Assembly: GCF_900114735.1 (NCBI RefSeq)
Contig: NZ_FOUA01000003.1
Span: forward strand, 295,944 to 359,943
Reading direction: 5' to 3'
Length of the DNA stretch: 64,000 nucleotides
Source: Halopseudomonas bauzanensis
GTDB taxonomy: Bacteria > Pseudomonadota > Gammaproteobacteria > Pseudomonadales > Pseudomonadaceae
The position numbers were made by a program, and so were the translations under genes. The notes under the pieces are model-generated. The model saw nothing but the letters and a program-made list of their open reading frames with translations. It was not told the origin of the DNA and did not search any database. Each line of letters starts with the position of its first letter. The first letter of the stretch is position 1. Below are positions 34,234-42,989 of this stretch, in pieces.

Positions 34234-34884
34234 ATGAGCAAGCCGTCAACCCGAGCGGAACCTGGCAAGCGCAACACCATGAATCGACTGCTGGCCGCCG
34301 GCAGACAGATTTTTGCCCTGAAAGGTCTTGCAGGCGCCCGGGTAGAAGATATCGCCCGCGAAGCCAAGGTGACCAAACAGTTGGTCTATCATTATTACGG
34401 TTCCAAGGAAGTCTTGTTTTCAACCGTCCTGGATGACGCATCGCAGCAGATCATGCAGGAACTGATCACGCTTGATATCGATGATCTGCCACCGGAAGAA
34501 GCGCTGCGAAGTTTGCTCCATTGCTGTTTTGACCAGTATATGAAAGATCCACACCTGGGCGCGCTGGCCCTGGAGGGTATTCGTTTTCATAACGCGTCGG
34601 AGACCAGAAGCAACAGTTTTACCAGTGAATCCCCAGCGCTTGTCGTCAAGTTCTCAGCAGTTCTGAAGCGTGGAATGGAGACTGGTGTGTTCAGGCAGGG
34701 TATTGATGCCCGACTGCTTCTGGCGAGTTCCGCGCTGCTGATGTCAGGGGGGTTCACCAACCATTACACCATGTCAGTTCTCGTCGGGTTTGACACCACT
34801 TCGGAGGACGGCATGCGAATCTGGCGCGAACACTCGGTCAATCTCATTCTTGCCAGCATCATGCAGCAGCCTGTACGCCTGTAG
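34234..34884 (+). CDS. TetR-family transcriptional regulator
   Basis: A 216-residue regulator with the helix-turn-helix IAREAKVTKQLVYHYYGSKE near 39-58 and a helical ligand-binding domain resembling the group with a TetR C-terminal domain around FDQYMKDP. It is divergent from the SDR at 33336-34115, and the palindrome at 34157-34175 is its probable operator. It is convergent with the SDR at 34931, 46 bases away. Confidence 0.9.
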   Translation: MSKPSTRAEPGKRNTMNRLLAAGRQIFALKGLAGARVEDIAREAKVTKQLVYHYYGSKEVLFSTVLDDASQQIMQELITLDIDDLPPEEALRSLLHCCFDQYMKDPHLGALALEGIRFHNASETRSNSFTSESPALVVKFSAVLKRGMETGVFRQGIDARLLLASSALLMSGGFTNHYTMSVLVGFDTTSEDGMRIWREHSVNLILASIMQQPVRL

Positions 34885-34930
34885 CCCACTTCAGGCGTAC
34901 AGGCGTATCAACCAACGCAGCGCCCGCTTA

Positions 34931-35764
34931 TTACATCCCGGTACGACCTTCCGACTGCTCGAAGAAAGCACGCATCGCCACGAGCGACGGGGTGTGACTG
35001 CCAAAGCCGCCATCTGCTACCAGGGTGGTTCCGGTCACGAAGGATGACTCATCGCAGGCAAGAAACGCTACCACATCAGCGATCTGCCGCGGGGTTCCCA
35101 GTTCAGGGGTCAGGTGATTGTCGCGCAGAATACTGAGCAACTCCGGGGGCATGGAGCTGTGGGCATTTTCTGCAGGTGCCAAGCCAATCTGAACCGCATT
35201 TCCACGCACACCCAGCTTGCCATACTGCGCCGCTACCAGCTTGGGCAGCATGTTCAGCGCTGCCTTGGTTGTCGCGTAGCCCGTCAGGGACAGATCTCCC
35301 TGGGCACCCAGTCCAGAGGTGGCGAAAATTACCGAGCCTTTGCCCTGTTTCAGCATCACCGGGATGACATGCTTGGAACACAGAACGGCACCGCGCAAAT
35401 TGACTGCGACGGCGCAATCAAAAGCATCCATGTCCAAGTTACAGATATCGCGATCCTTCTGACGCTGGCCCACGTCCAGAACCGCAGCGTTATTATACAG
35501 CACGTCGATGCGGCCAAATCGGCTCATCACCTGCTCTACCATTGCCTTGACGTCGTCTTCACTGGATACGTCGGTGCGCAAGGCAATAGCCTGACCACCG
35601 ACTGATTCGATCTCTGCCGCGACACTCTCCGCCGCTTCCTGATTGATATCGACGATCGCAACTGCTGCGCCATGGGAGGCTAGCACCCGTGCGCACTCAG
35701 CGCCCAGACCGCCTCCCGCACCGGTGATGATTGCTACACGATCCTTGAGCTTGTCTGTTGTCAT
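34931..35764 (-). CDS. Short-chain dehydrogenase/reductase
   Basis: A 277-residue classical SDR: TGAGGGLGAE cofactor site near 15-24, acidic VDI after strand 2, NNAAV, active-site Ser in FATSGLGAQG, and Y-x3-K in GYATTKAAL, with FVTGTTLVADGGFG at the C-terminal end. The Asp in VDINQ suggests NAD(H). It is the last gene of the seven-gene minus-strand operon that starts with DUF1302 at 44648, 37 bases after the enoyl-CoA hydratase gene. It is likely a 3-hydroxyacyl or alcohol dehydrogenase step (inference). Confidence 0.9.
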   Translation of the reverse strand: MTTDKLKDRVAIITGAGGGLGAECARVLASHGAAVAIVDINQEAAESVAAEIESVGGQAIALRTDVSSEDDVKAMVEQVMSRFGRIDVLYNNAAVLDVGQRQKDRDICNLDMDAFDCAVAVNLRGAVLCSKHVIPVMLKQGKGSVIFATSGLGAQGDLSLTGYATTKAALNMLPKLVAAQYGKLGVRGNAVQIGLAPAENAHSSMPPELLSILRDNHLTPELGTPRQIADVVAFLACDESSFVTGTTLVADGGFGSHTPSLVAMRAFFEQSEGRTGM

Positions 35765-35801
35765 TTTATTGTTCCCTTATCTTTATACGAGATGATCCGC
35801 T

Positions 35802-36614
35802 TCACTCACCGGTGAACTGTGGCGCTCGACGCTCGGCAAAGGCCAGCGCTGCTTCCTTGGCGTCCTTGGTGGTGGCCAGCAACGAAAAAAGATCCAGTTC
35901 GAGATCCAGGCCCTTCTTCAATTCGACTTCCAAGGCAGCGCGCGCTGCTCTTTTTGCATACACCGAGGCCATAGGTGATTTGCCAGCGATCTGCAACGCC
36001 AGCGCTGATACTTCATCGAGCAGGGTCTCGGGGCTGTTAGCGACACGGGATACCAGCCCGATCTGCCGTGCCCTTTCAGCATCCAGACGTTCGCCCGTAA
36101 GAAGCAGATCAAACGCATGACCCGGCGTTACCACTCGGCACAATCGCTGCGTTCCGCCGCCGCCGGGAATCAATCCCAGACCGGTTTCCGGCAACGCGAG
36201 CACCGCATCGGGCGACGCGAAACGGATATCACAGGCTAGCGCGAGTTCGAGGCCGCCACCCATGCAGTATCCGTGAATTGCGACGATAACCGGTTTACTG
36301 ACCGCATCGACCGCCTCGATCCAGCGGGCATCCTCCATACGCTTGCGCACTTGAATGGAAGTCTCAAGAGCGCGCTTTTCCTTGATGTCTGCCCCGGCGC
36401 AAAACCCTCGCTGGCCTTCACCACGGATCACTATGACATGAATCCTGGGGTCATTCTCCAGGCGTTCGAGGGCCGCTGGTACACCTGCACGGATAGCGTC
36501 GTTGATGGCGTTGATCTGACCAGGACGGGTGAGCACTACCCATCCCACGGATCCGTTACAGTGCATCTGCACTGCTTCGTTGATTACTTCGGGCAGGCTT
36601 TCTTTAGTGCTCAT
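35802..36614 (-). CDS. Enoyl-CoA hydratase/isomerase
   Basis: A 270-residue crotonase. The oxyanion-hole segments are GFCAGADIKEKR and YCMGGGLELALACD, and the active-site region is ALPETGLGLIPGGGGTQRL, with the Glu of PETGLG present. It should hydrate a 2,3-enoyl-CoA or act on a related CoA ester of the substrate's side chain or opened ring. The start was chosen because it follows the preceding VOC gene with one base between stop and ATG and has AGGA upstream; a frame 17 codons longer would overlap that gene. Confidence 0.92.
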   Translation of the reverse strand: MSTKESLPEVINEAVQMHCNGSVGWVVLTRPGQINAINDAIRAGVPAALERLENDPRIHVIVIRGEGQRGFCAGADIKEKRALETSIQVRKRMEDARWIEAVDAVSKPVIVAIHGYCMGGGLELALACDIRFASPDAVLALPETGLGLIPGGGGTQRLCRVVTPGHAFDLLLTGERLDAERARQIGLVSRVANSPETLLDEVSALALQIAGKSPMASVYAKRAARAALEVELKKGLDLELDLFSLLATTKDAKEAALAFAERRAPQFTGE

Positions 36615-36615
36615 A

Positions 36616-37581
36616 TCAGCATTCCTCGAACTCGAACAACTGCCCTCTGAGTTCAGAGGGATCAATCCTGATCAGCGACTTTCCGCCCACCGCATCGCAT
36701 GAGTCGATCCAGCTGAATGCCGTGCCCCGAGCCCGGAGGTCTTCGGCCTTGGCAGCCAGATCATTCACTGCAATACGAATGTAATAAGGCCCCGGCCCCC
36801 AACTGTTGAGGTAGAGTCCTGCGTCGCTGTTCCAGCGAGTCGCTTCAATGATGTCCAGCGTGGCGCTGTTCGCCAGGGTAAAGCCCATGCGCGCACGGCG
36901 GTATCCTTCGCCTTCGATAAGCTCGACGGGGCCCGAGGGTTCCCAGTCGAGATTCGCAGAGCAACGGCGAAGCGTCTCGTTAAGGTCGCGCACCAGATAG
37001 CCACGGGCAGACACACGCACCATATCACCGGGCTTCAAATCACGGGGCTGCGGAGCGGGCACCGAGAAGGTTTCAGCTGGCATCTGCAGCGGCTCCATAG
37101 GCATGATTTCTATGCACAAGCCACCATCGACGATGGGGTCATAGAAAGGTTTCTCAGGAGAGGCACCGAGCCACAGACGGTCAAACGGCATGTCGGGAGT
37201 GCGCTGCGCCATACGGAATGGAAGCCGTCTACGCATCAGCTTGCTGACCAGCGCGTCGAACTTGTCGCCATGCAGCGAAAGCACGATGGAATGAGTAAGC
37301 ATTGGGCGGTGGCGTCCCTGATACTCCTTCAGACTTTCCAGAAAATCGTGAAACATCGGATCACCGGGGTTCGGACGATCAAGATGCCATTGTGGCTCGA
37401 CGCGGGTCGGCGACACCGCCAGTGATTTGTGAACCCGCAGAAAATGAGCAATGTACGGATGGTCATCAAAAGCCTGGCGCCAGCGCTCATGTTTGTATAT
37501 TCCCAGCTTGTCGACCAGCAACTCAGTCATACCGTCTGGGTCTGGCACCATCATGTCGGCGCTCATCAGCAATTCGAACAT
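36616..37581 (-). CDS. VOC-like two-module protein of unknown function
   Basis: A 321-residue soluble protein with an internal arrangement that fits two paired beta-alpha-beta modules of the VOC superfamily: an N-terminal MFELLMSADMMVPD with a counterpart near RMGFTLANSATLDII, and the end QLFEFEEC resembling the metal-Glu strand. No full His-x-Glu metal set can be assigned with confidence. The ATG following GGAG is preferred to one four codons upstream. It lies between the MMPL transporter and enoyl-CoA hydratase genes. Confidence 0.65.
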   Translation of the reverse strand: MFELLMSADMMVPDPDGMTELLVDKLGIYKHERWRQAFDDHPYIAHFLRVHKSLAVSPTRVEPQWHLDRPNPGDPMFHDFLESLKEYQGRHRPMLTHSIVLSLHGDKFDALVSKLMRRRLPFRMAQRTPDMPFDRLWLGASPEKPFYDPIVDGGLCIEIMPMEPLQMPAETFSVPAPQPRDLKPGDMVRVSARGYLVRDLNETLRRCSANLDWEPSGPVELIEGEGYRRARMGFTLANSATLDIIEATRWNSDAGLYLNSWGPGPYYIRIAVNDLAAKAEDLRARGTAFSWIDSCDAVGGKSLIRIDPSELRGQLFEFEEC

Positions 37582-37655
37582 CTTTATCTCCATCTCTTAC
37601 GGGAGCGAATAAAATCCAGGGTTAGGTTGAAAGCGCCATTCCCTAGCGCTGCATT

Positions 37656-40172
37656 TCAGTTAGTGTTCACCAGCTCCTGCTTGTAGCGTCCCGGTCCGGA
37701 TGCTGACGGCTCGACGGGCGCTTCCGCCGGCGACGCAACTTCGCCACCTTTGTGGTTCTCCGTACCCACGTTTCTGAGCAGAAAGTGAGACAGGGCAGGA
37801 ATCAGGATCAGGGCACCGAGCATGTTCCACAGGAACATGAACGTCAGCAGAATGCCCATGTCAGCCTGGAACTTGATGGGTGACCATGCCCAGGTGATTA
37901 CACCTGCCGCCATAGTCAAACCGATCAGTGCCACCACTTTCCCGGTGAAATCCAGCGAGCGGCGGTAGGCTACAGCCAACGACTCGCCGCGAGCCTGGAC
38001 GGCCAGCTGCACACTGAGCAGATAGAGCGCGTAATCGACGCCTACACCCACGCCTACCGCCATGACCGGAAGGGTGGCAACTTTGAGACCGATACCCAGC
38101 CAGACCATCAGTGCTTTACAGATGATGGTGGTCATGATCAGCGGGATAAGCGCAACCAGGGTCGCGCGGATGCTGCGGAAGGTGATGAGACACAGCAACG
38201 CAGTGGCACCGTATACGGCGAAATACATGACCAGGATGCCACGGCGAACTTCGATGTTGGTTGCCGCCTCGATACCTGCATTACCCGCTGCCAGCAGAAA
38301 CTCTACCGGCCGCTCGGCGTCCGGCCCGGTATTGAATTTCGCAGCAAAGTCCTCGACTTCATTCAACACCCCGGTCAGCGTATCGGCCTTGTGGTCGGTC
38401 AGATAGGCAATCAGGGGGGTAACTGAACAGTCCTGATTGGTAGTACCTGGCGAGGAAATCATAGCGGCATCGACCGAGGCATTGGTAATCGCCTGATCTC
38501 GGCTGATGGTCAGCCATTTGGCGCTACCTTCAGCCATACCTGAGGTCATGAAACGGACAGTGTCGGCCAGTGAGGTGGTTGTCTGTACCCCCTCGGTCTG
38601 CCGCAGGCGCCAGGCAAGCTTATCCATGGTCTGGAGTGGCCCAAAGAAACGACATCCATCGGGATCGGTCTTCATGATGACCACGAATTGGTCGCTGGAC
38701 AGACCATAGTTGGCCGTGATGAAAGCATTATCCAGGTTGTAGCGCGAGTCCGGACGCAGCTCCGGCGCACCCGGATCCAGGTCACCTATCTTCAGATCCA
38801 GCATAACAGCAGAGCTGACTACCGTTACCAGCAACGAGACGCACACCGCAGCGATTGCCCACTTGCGTTCAGTAAACTTGTTCAGGCCTTGCCACACCCT
38901 GCCCTGCCAGCTGCGGTTCTGCTGTATGTTCTTGTCTTTTTCGATAGCAATCCGCGCCGCTTTCTTGCTGACGCCTATGTATGACAAGGCAACCGGAATC
39001 AGAATGAGTTTGGTGAAGATCAGAACCGTGACACCGATACTGGTTGTCAGCGCCAAGTCCCGGATAACAGGAATATCGATGATGGCCAGAACGGCGAACC
39101 CCACTACGTTTACCAGCAGTGCTGTCAACCCGGTCAGAAACAGCCGTCGGAAGGTATAACGCGCAGCGACATACTTATGGGTTCCGCGGCCGATATCCTG
39201 CAGGATCCCGTTCATTTTCTGGGTGCCGTGGGAAAGGCCTATCGAGAAGATCAGGAAGGGTACCAGAATGGAATAGGGATCCAGCTCATAGCCGAGCAAC
39301 TGCATCAGCCCGAGAAGCCAGACAACCCCCGTCACCGCTATACTCACCAGTAACAGGGTACTGCGAACGCAGTGGGTATACAGATACACAAAGAGCGCGG
39401 CCACCAGCACGGATATGCCGAAGAACATCATTACCGCCTGAAGTCCTTCGATCAGATCACCGACCAGTTTACTGAAGCCGACGATATGAATCCCCACGCT
39501 GTCGCTTTCAAATGACCTGATCTTCTCCTCTAACTGTTTCGAGAACTCACTGTAATCCAAGGGCTCGCCGGTCTGGGGATGGGTTTCCAACAGAGGCGCC
39601 AGGATCATGCTGGATCTTGAGTCATTGGCGACCAGGCTACCCAACAACCCTGCACGCGTAATATTACGTCTCAGCGCGCTGATACTCGCTAGGCTACCGT
39701 CGTAATCAGAAGGCATGACCGCACCGCCGCTGATACCTTCTTCAGTGACTTCGCGCCACCGTACGATAGGCATCCACAGTGATCGCATCCAGGATCGGTC
39801 AATGCCGGGAATCAGATAAAGCGTGTCATTTACGTCCTGCAACACCTGCAGATATTCCGGGTCATAAATATCTCCACTCTTGCTGCTAACCACCACGCGA
39901 ATATTATTACCCAGGCCCGGGAGCTCGTTCTTGTGTTCGAGGTAATTCTGGATATAGGGATTATTAACCGGAATCATGCGTTCGAAACTGGCATTGACAT
40001 CCAGCTTCGTGGCAAAGCTGCCCAGCACAATGGTTATCAGAACACAACTCAGAAGAACCAGCATCCGATTATGAAAAATAATGCGCTCAAACAGGCCACC
40101 CGAGCTTTTGTCGAAGTCTTGTAGGTCACGTACTACCGGCATCCCGTTATTGTTATTACTCAATTCGACCAT
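37656..40172 (-). CDS. MMPL/RND-family transporter
   Basis: An 838-residue inner-membrane protein of the RND superfamily with two repeated halves. Each half has one helix (starting near residue 40 and residue 435), a large periplasmic loop, then a five-helix bundle resembling a sterol-sensing domain (GISVLVAALFVYLYTH in the first half, LMVWLGIGLKVATLPVMAVG in the second). It resembles HpnN/MmpL lipid transporters more than drug-efflux pumps, and no membrane-fusion protein is encoded nearby. The ATG has GGAG six bases upstream. DUF1302, DUF1329 and a YCF48-like gene precede it in the operon, a grouping suggesting one envelope machine for hydrophobic cargo (inference). Confidence 0.9.
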   Translation of the reverse strand: MVELSNNNNGMPVVRDLQDFDKSSGGLFERIIFHNRMLVLLSCVLITIVLGSFATKLDVNASFERMIPVNNPYIQNYLEHKNELPGLGNNIRVVVSSKSGDIYDPEYLQVLQDVNDTLYLIPGIDRSWMRSLWMPIVRWREVTEEGISGGAVMPSDYDGSLASISALRRNITRAGLLGSLVANDSRSSMILAPLLETHPQTGEPLDYSEFSKQLEEKIRSFESDSVGIHIVGFSKLVGDLIEGLQAVMMFFGISVLVAALFVYLYTHCVRSTLLLVSIAVTGVVWLLGLMQLLGYELDPYSILVPFLIFSIGLSHGTQKMNGILQDIGRGTHKYVAARYTFRRLFLTGLTALLVNVVGFAVLAIIDIPVIRDLALTTSIGVTVLIFTKLILIPVALSYIGVSKKAARIAIEKDKNIQQNRSWQGRVWQGLNKFTERKWAIAAVCVSLLVTVVSSAVMLDLKIGDLDPGAPELRPDSRYNLDNAFITANYGLSSDQFVVIMKTDPDGCRFFGPLQTMDKLAWRLRQTEGVQTTTSLADTVRFMTSGMAEGSAKWLTISRDQAITNASVDAAMISSPGTTNQDCSVTPLIAYLTDHKADTLTGVLNEVEDFAAKFNTGPDAERPVEFLLAAGNAGIEAATNIEVRRGILVMYFAVYGATALLCLITFRSIRATLVALIPLIMTTIICKALMVWLGIGLKVATLPVMAVGVGVGVDYALYLLSVQLAVQARGESLAVAYRRSLDFTGKVVALIGLTMAAGVITWAWSPIKFQADMGILLTFMFLWNMLGALILIPALSHFLLRNVGTENHKGGEVASPAEAPVEPSASGPGRYKQELVNTN

Positions 40173-40293
40173 TTCTTTCTCCAAAGGCCTTAGTGCACAT
40201 ACAAGACATGTAGCGTCAGTGCGTCCTGGATGAAAACTTCATTGATACCAATAAGCGTTCCTGAGCCAGCCACCCTGTTCTCTTGATAAGGAG

Positions 40294-40316
40294 GGTAGTA
40301 GCGGCGTGGTACTACC
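40294..40316 (-). other. Intercistronic hairpin
   Basis: GGTAGTA and TACTACC form a seven-base stem around a nine-base loop between the YCF48-like and MMPL genes. There is no T run on the minus strand, so differential mRNA stability is more likely than termination. Confidence 0.4.
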
Positions 40317-40341
40317 ATCAATTACCTGATACCGGCATTAA

Positions 40342-41490
40342 CTAATTGAGTTTGCTGATATCAATCTTTCGGACGCCGGAGAATTGAGTAACCATCAACT
40401 CTCTTGAACCGTCCACCATGGCCGCAGAGGACACCTCTCCGCTGAAGGGCACTTCCAGTCTGGCCGTTTCGAGATTACGGGAATCGAGTCGTATCAACTC
40501 TCCGCGCTGACTAACCAATATAAAGTGGTTGGGGCCGTCTTCCAGGCAATCCACCAGACTGGCCTGCTGTTGAGTGTCCACTCGATCCCAGCTCAGGCCC
40601 TCATTTCTGCTGACATACAAATTGCCCCGCAGACCGTACGCCATGACCAGACCGTCACGTACGTGCACTCCAAAAAAAGTACCGGTATAGAGCGTTTCTA
40701 CCCGGACGAAACGACCCAGCCCCCGATCCAAGCGCATGACCAGACCCTGCTCACCGCTTATGTAAGCTTGCTCACCGTGCATATCGATACTGTACAAATG
40801 CATGCGCCGCTCGTTTTCGGTGCGCTCGATCCATGGCTGCCACGTCATACCGTCATCAATGGTGTGTAGCAGCATGCCAAAAGCACCCAGCAGAAAGCCT
40901 TCTCCGTTGTCGTTGATGAACACATCCAGAAAAGGCGTGGCCATGACATCGGGATCGGACGAGGTGCTCAGAGCCAGATCTACTTCTCCCAGTAGGCTTT
41001 CAGCTTCATACTCATCGATGCCAGCAGCGGTGGAATAGTGCTCTCTCAACAGCGTCACCAAGCTACGACCGTCCAACCGAACTTCCCACGATTTGCCGCC
41101 ATCAGTTGTGGCGAGCAGAACGGAATCATGCCCGACAGCCCAGCCATGCAGCTCATCACGAAAATGTACCTGCACGAGATCACTGGCCACGGGACTGGTG
41201 GAGAGGCTCCAGCTGTTACCGCCATCGCTGGAAATCATGATCAATCCGCGCAGCCCCACACTGACAAGATTGCCGCCGGCCTGCGCTATTGCCACAGCGG
41301 GCTGGGGACGGCTCAGATCCTGAATGATGGAAGGCTGCTCAAGCGGATCATGGAGACCGCGTGAAGACTCGCTTTTCGTTTCGGAGGCCAGGACTGAAAA
41401 GGAACCCAACCCAAGACACAGGAAGCAGGCAGTTGCGAGAGAGATCGATCTCGTGGCTGGGGGATATTTCAACCAGCAGGATATAGTCAT
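40342..41490 (-). CDS. Exported YCF48-like beta-propeller protein
   Basis: A 382-residue exported protein. The signal peptide spans about 1-36 (hydrophobic core ISLATACFLCLGLGS). The mature part carries repeated Asp-box motifs of the sialidase/YCF48 propeller type: SDGGNSW, TTDGGKSW, IDDGMTW and RNEGLSW. Relatives include the photosystem II assembly factor YCF48, but in this setting it is likely a periplasmic scaffold for the envelope proteins encoded beside it. The ATG at the start of the signal peptide is preferred to an upstream one, which would add 32 residues before it. Confidence 0.88.
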   Translation of the reverse strand: MTISCWLKYPPATRSISLATACFLCLGLGSFSVLASETKSESSRGLHDPLEQPSIIQDLSRPQPAVAIAQAGGNLVSVGLRGLIMISSDGGNSWSLSTSPVASDLVQVHFRDELHGWAVGHDSVLLATTDGGKSWEVRLDGRSLVTLLREHYSTAAGIDEYEAESLLGEVDLALSTSSDPDVMATPFLDVFINDNGEGFLLGAFGMLLHTIDDGMTWQPWIERTENERRMHLYSIDMHGEQAYISGEQGLVMRLDRGLGRFVRVETLYTGTFFGVHVRDGLVMAYGLRGNLYVSRNEGLSWDRVDTQQQASLVDCLEDGPNHFILVSQRGELIRLDSRNLETARLEVPFSGEVSSAAMVDGSRELMVTQFSGVRKIDISKLN

Positions 41491-41600
41491 TATTCTTATC
41501 CTCAATAATCCAGACGCGTCTTGGGCTTGAACAGCGTCGCCGAGTGGCGACAGCTGTTCCCGGTAGCGCTCCCCCTGGGACCGCACCGTGACTGCTTGAG

Positions 41601-42965
41601 TTACCGTACGCTTTCTCGAGAAACGATGGCTTCAGGATTCAGCTCTCGCTCGGACCGAGGTGATTCGAGCACCTTGTAGCCACCGGACAGAGCGTCATTG
41701 ATCAAGCCATACATGCCTCGATTGAAGTCATAAATGACATGTTTGACGATGTAGGGAATATCGTGATCATAGAACTGAACACCACCCAGCATCATGGATC
41801 GATAAAGCTGACCACTCTGATCCCAAGCGTCATACAGACCGGCGCCATAGGTGTCTTCATCGAGGTAGTAGGTTCGTTTGCTGTAGACATGACGACGACC
41901 TTCTTTCAGCGTCGCTTCCACTTCCCAGACGCGGTGCAGCTCCCAGCGTTCACACTCTGGATTCAGATGTGATGCCATCAGCTGAGTATCGGCATTGCAG
42001 TCAAAATACAGCTCGTAGTTGTTATACGGGATATACATCTCTTTCTTGCCGACCAATTTGAAGTCGAAGCGATCCTGCATACCCGAGAACATGAACAGCT
42101 CATCGAACAACTCGATCCCGCCCATGCTGGCAACCGGTGTGTCATAGGCAAATTCTGGAGCAAGTTTGACGCGACGCTGCCCTGGGGTATAACTCCACGC
42201 GCGTCGTGCTCGACTGGTAGGGTCGAGAAAATCCGTATAGCCGGTCATTTCACCAGCTCGACGGGCCGGTTCCTTGGTGACCGAGTACACCCGCGTGTAC
42301 ATCTGCTCGTCACGACCGGGCACATCCATCTGGTAGAACGGCCGCTCGACAAAGGTTGCCTGTTCCGACGCCTTAGTTACCGAGCCATTTGACGCGACGA
42401 TCCAGCTGTTCGACGACGAGGTGGTAGTGCCAAACTTTCCGTCGTTGTAGCGCACCTGCTGGTTCCACATCACCTCATTCCCCGTCTTCGGGATCGGGAA
42501 AGGGACTCCACCCCGGCAGGCGGGATCAAGAGCGAGCCCGTCCTTGAGGGTGGAGCATTCGGTTGCGTTGCGAACGGATGCGTCTAGAACTTCCTGCGGC
42601 AGAGCTGCGGTGCGGTGTGTCGGAAAGATATCCATATAATACTCAGGATTTCTCTTCAGCAGCTCAATCTGGCCCTCACTCAGCTTGTCCGCATGTTGAG
42701 CATAATTGCTGGCATCAATGCGAAAAAGAGGCTGTTCATCCTTGAACGGGTTTACCCAGTAACCACTGCCCGGCTCGAAGCCAGCAGGTGCCTCGCGCAG
42801 CCCACCCTCGAAGGCAGGAATGGTTCCCGCCTCATTTCCGGCCTGAATAGCGCCGGTCAAGGTCAGCGACTTGCCGAGCTCGGCTGCTTCCTCAGGTGAA
42901 ACGGCAGCTATTGCAAAGGCTGACATTCCACTGAGAACCAAGCCGAAAGCGAGTTGGAATTTCAT
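41601..42965 (-). CDS. DUF1329 family secreted protein (fourth paralogue)
   Basis: A 454-residue exported protein with signal peptide MKFQLAFGLVLSGMSAFAIA and GGAG before the ATG. It is closest to the copy at 21167-22525, sharing AVSPEEAAELG, the NDGKFGTTTSSSNSW-type segment, RRAWSYTPGQRRVKLAPEF, DELFMFSGMQDRFD and the ending NPEAIVSRESVR. It follows the DUF1302 gene by 24 bases in the operon with the YCF48-like and MMPL genes, the most complete version of this gene set in the window. Confidence 0.9.
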   Translation of the reverse strand: MKFQLAFGLVLSGMSAFAIAAVSPEEAAELGKSLTLTGAIQAGNEAGTIPAFEGGLREAPAGFEPGSGYWVNPFKDEQPLFRIDASNYAQHADKLSEGQIELLKRNPEYYMDIFPTHRTAALPQEVLDASVRNATECSTLKDGLALDPACRGGVPFPIPKTGNEVMWNQQVRYNDGKFGTTTSSSNSWIVASNGSVTKASEQATFVERPFYQMDVPGRDEQMYTRVYSVTKEPARRAGEMTGYTDFLDPTSRARRAWSYTPGQRRVKLAPEFAYDTPVASMGGIELFDELFMFSGMQDRFDFKLVGKKEMYIPYNNYELYFDCNADTQLMASHLNPECERWELHRVWEVEATLKEGRRHVYSKRTYYLDEDTYGAGLYDAWDQSGQLYRSMMLGGVQFYDHDIPYIVKHVIYDFNRGMYGLINDALSGGYKVLESPRSERELNPEAIVSRESVR

Positions 42966-42989
42966 AGACGTTCTCCGTTCTTATGTTTA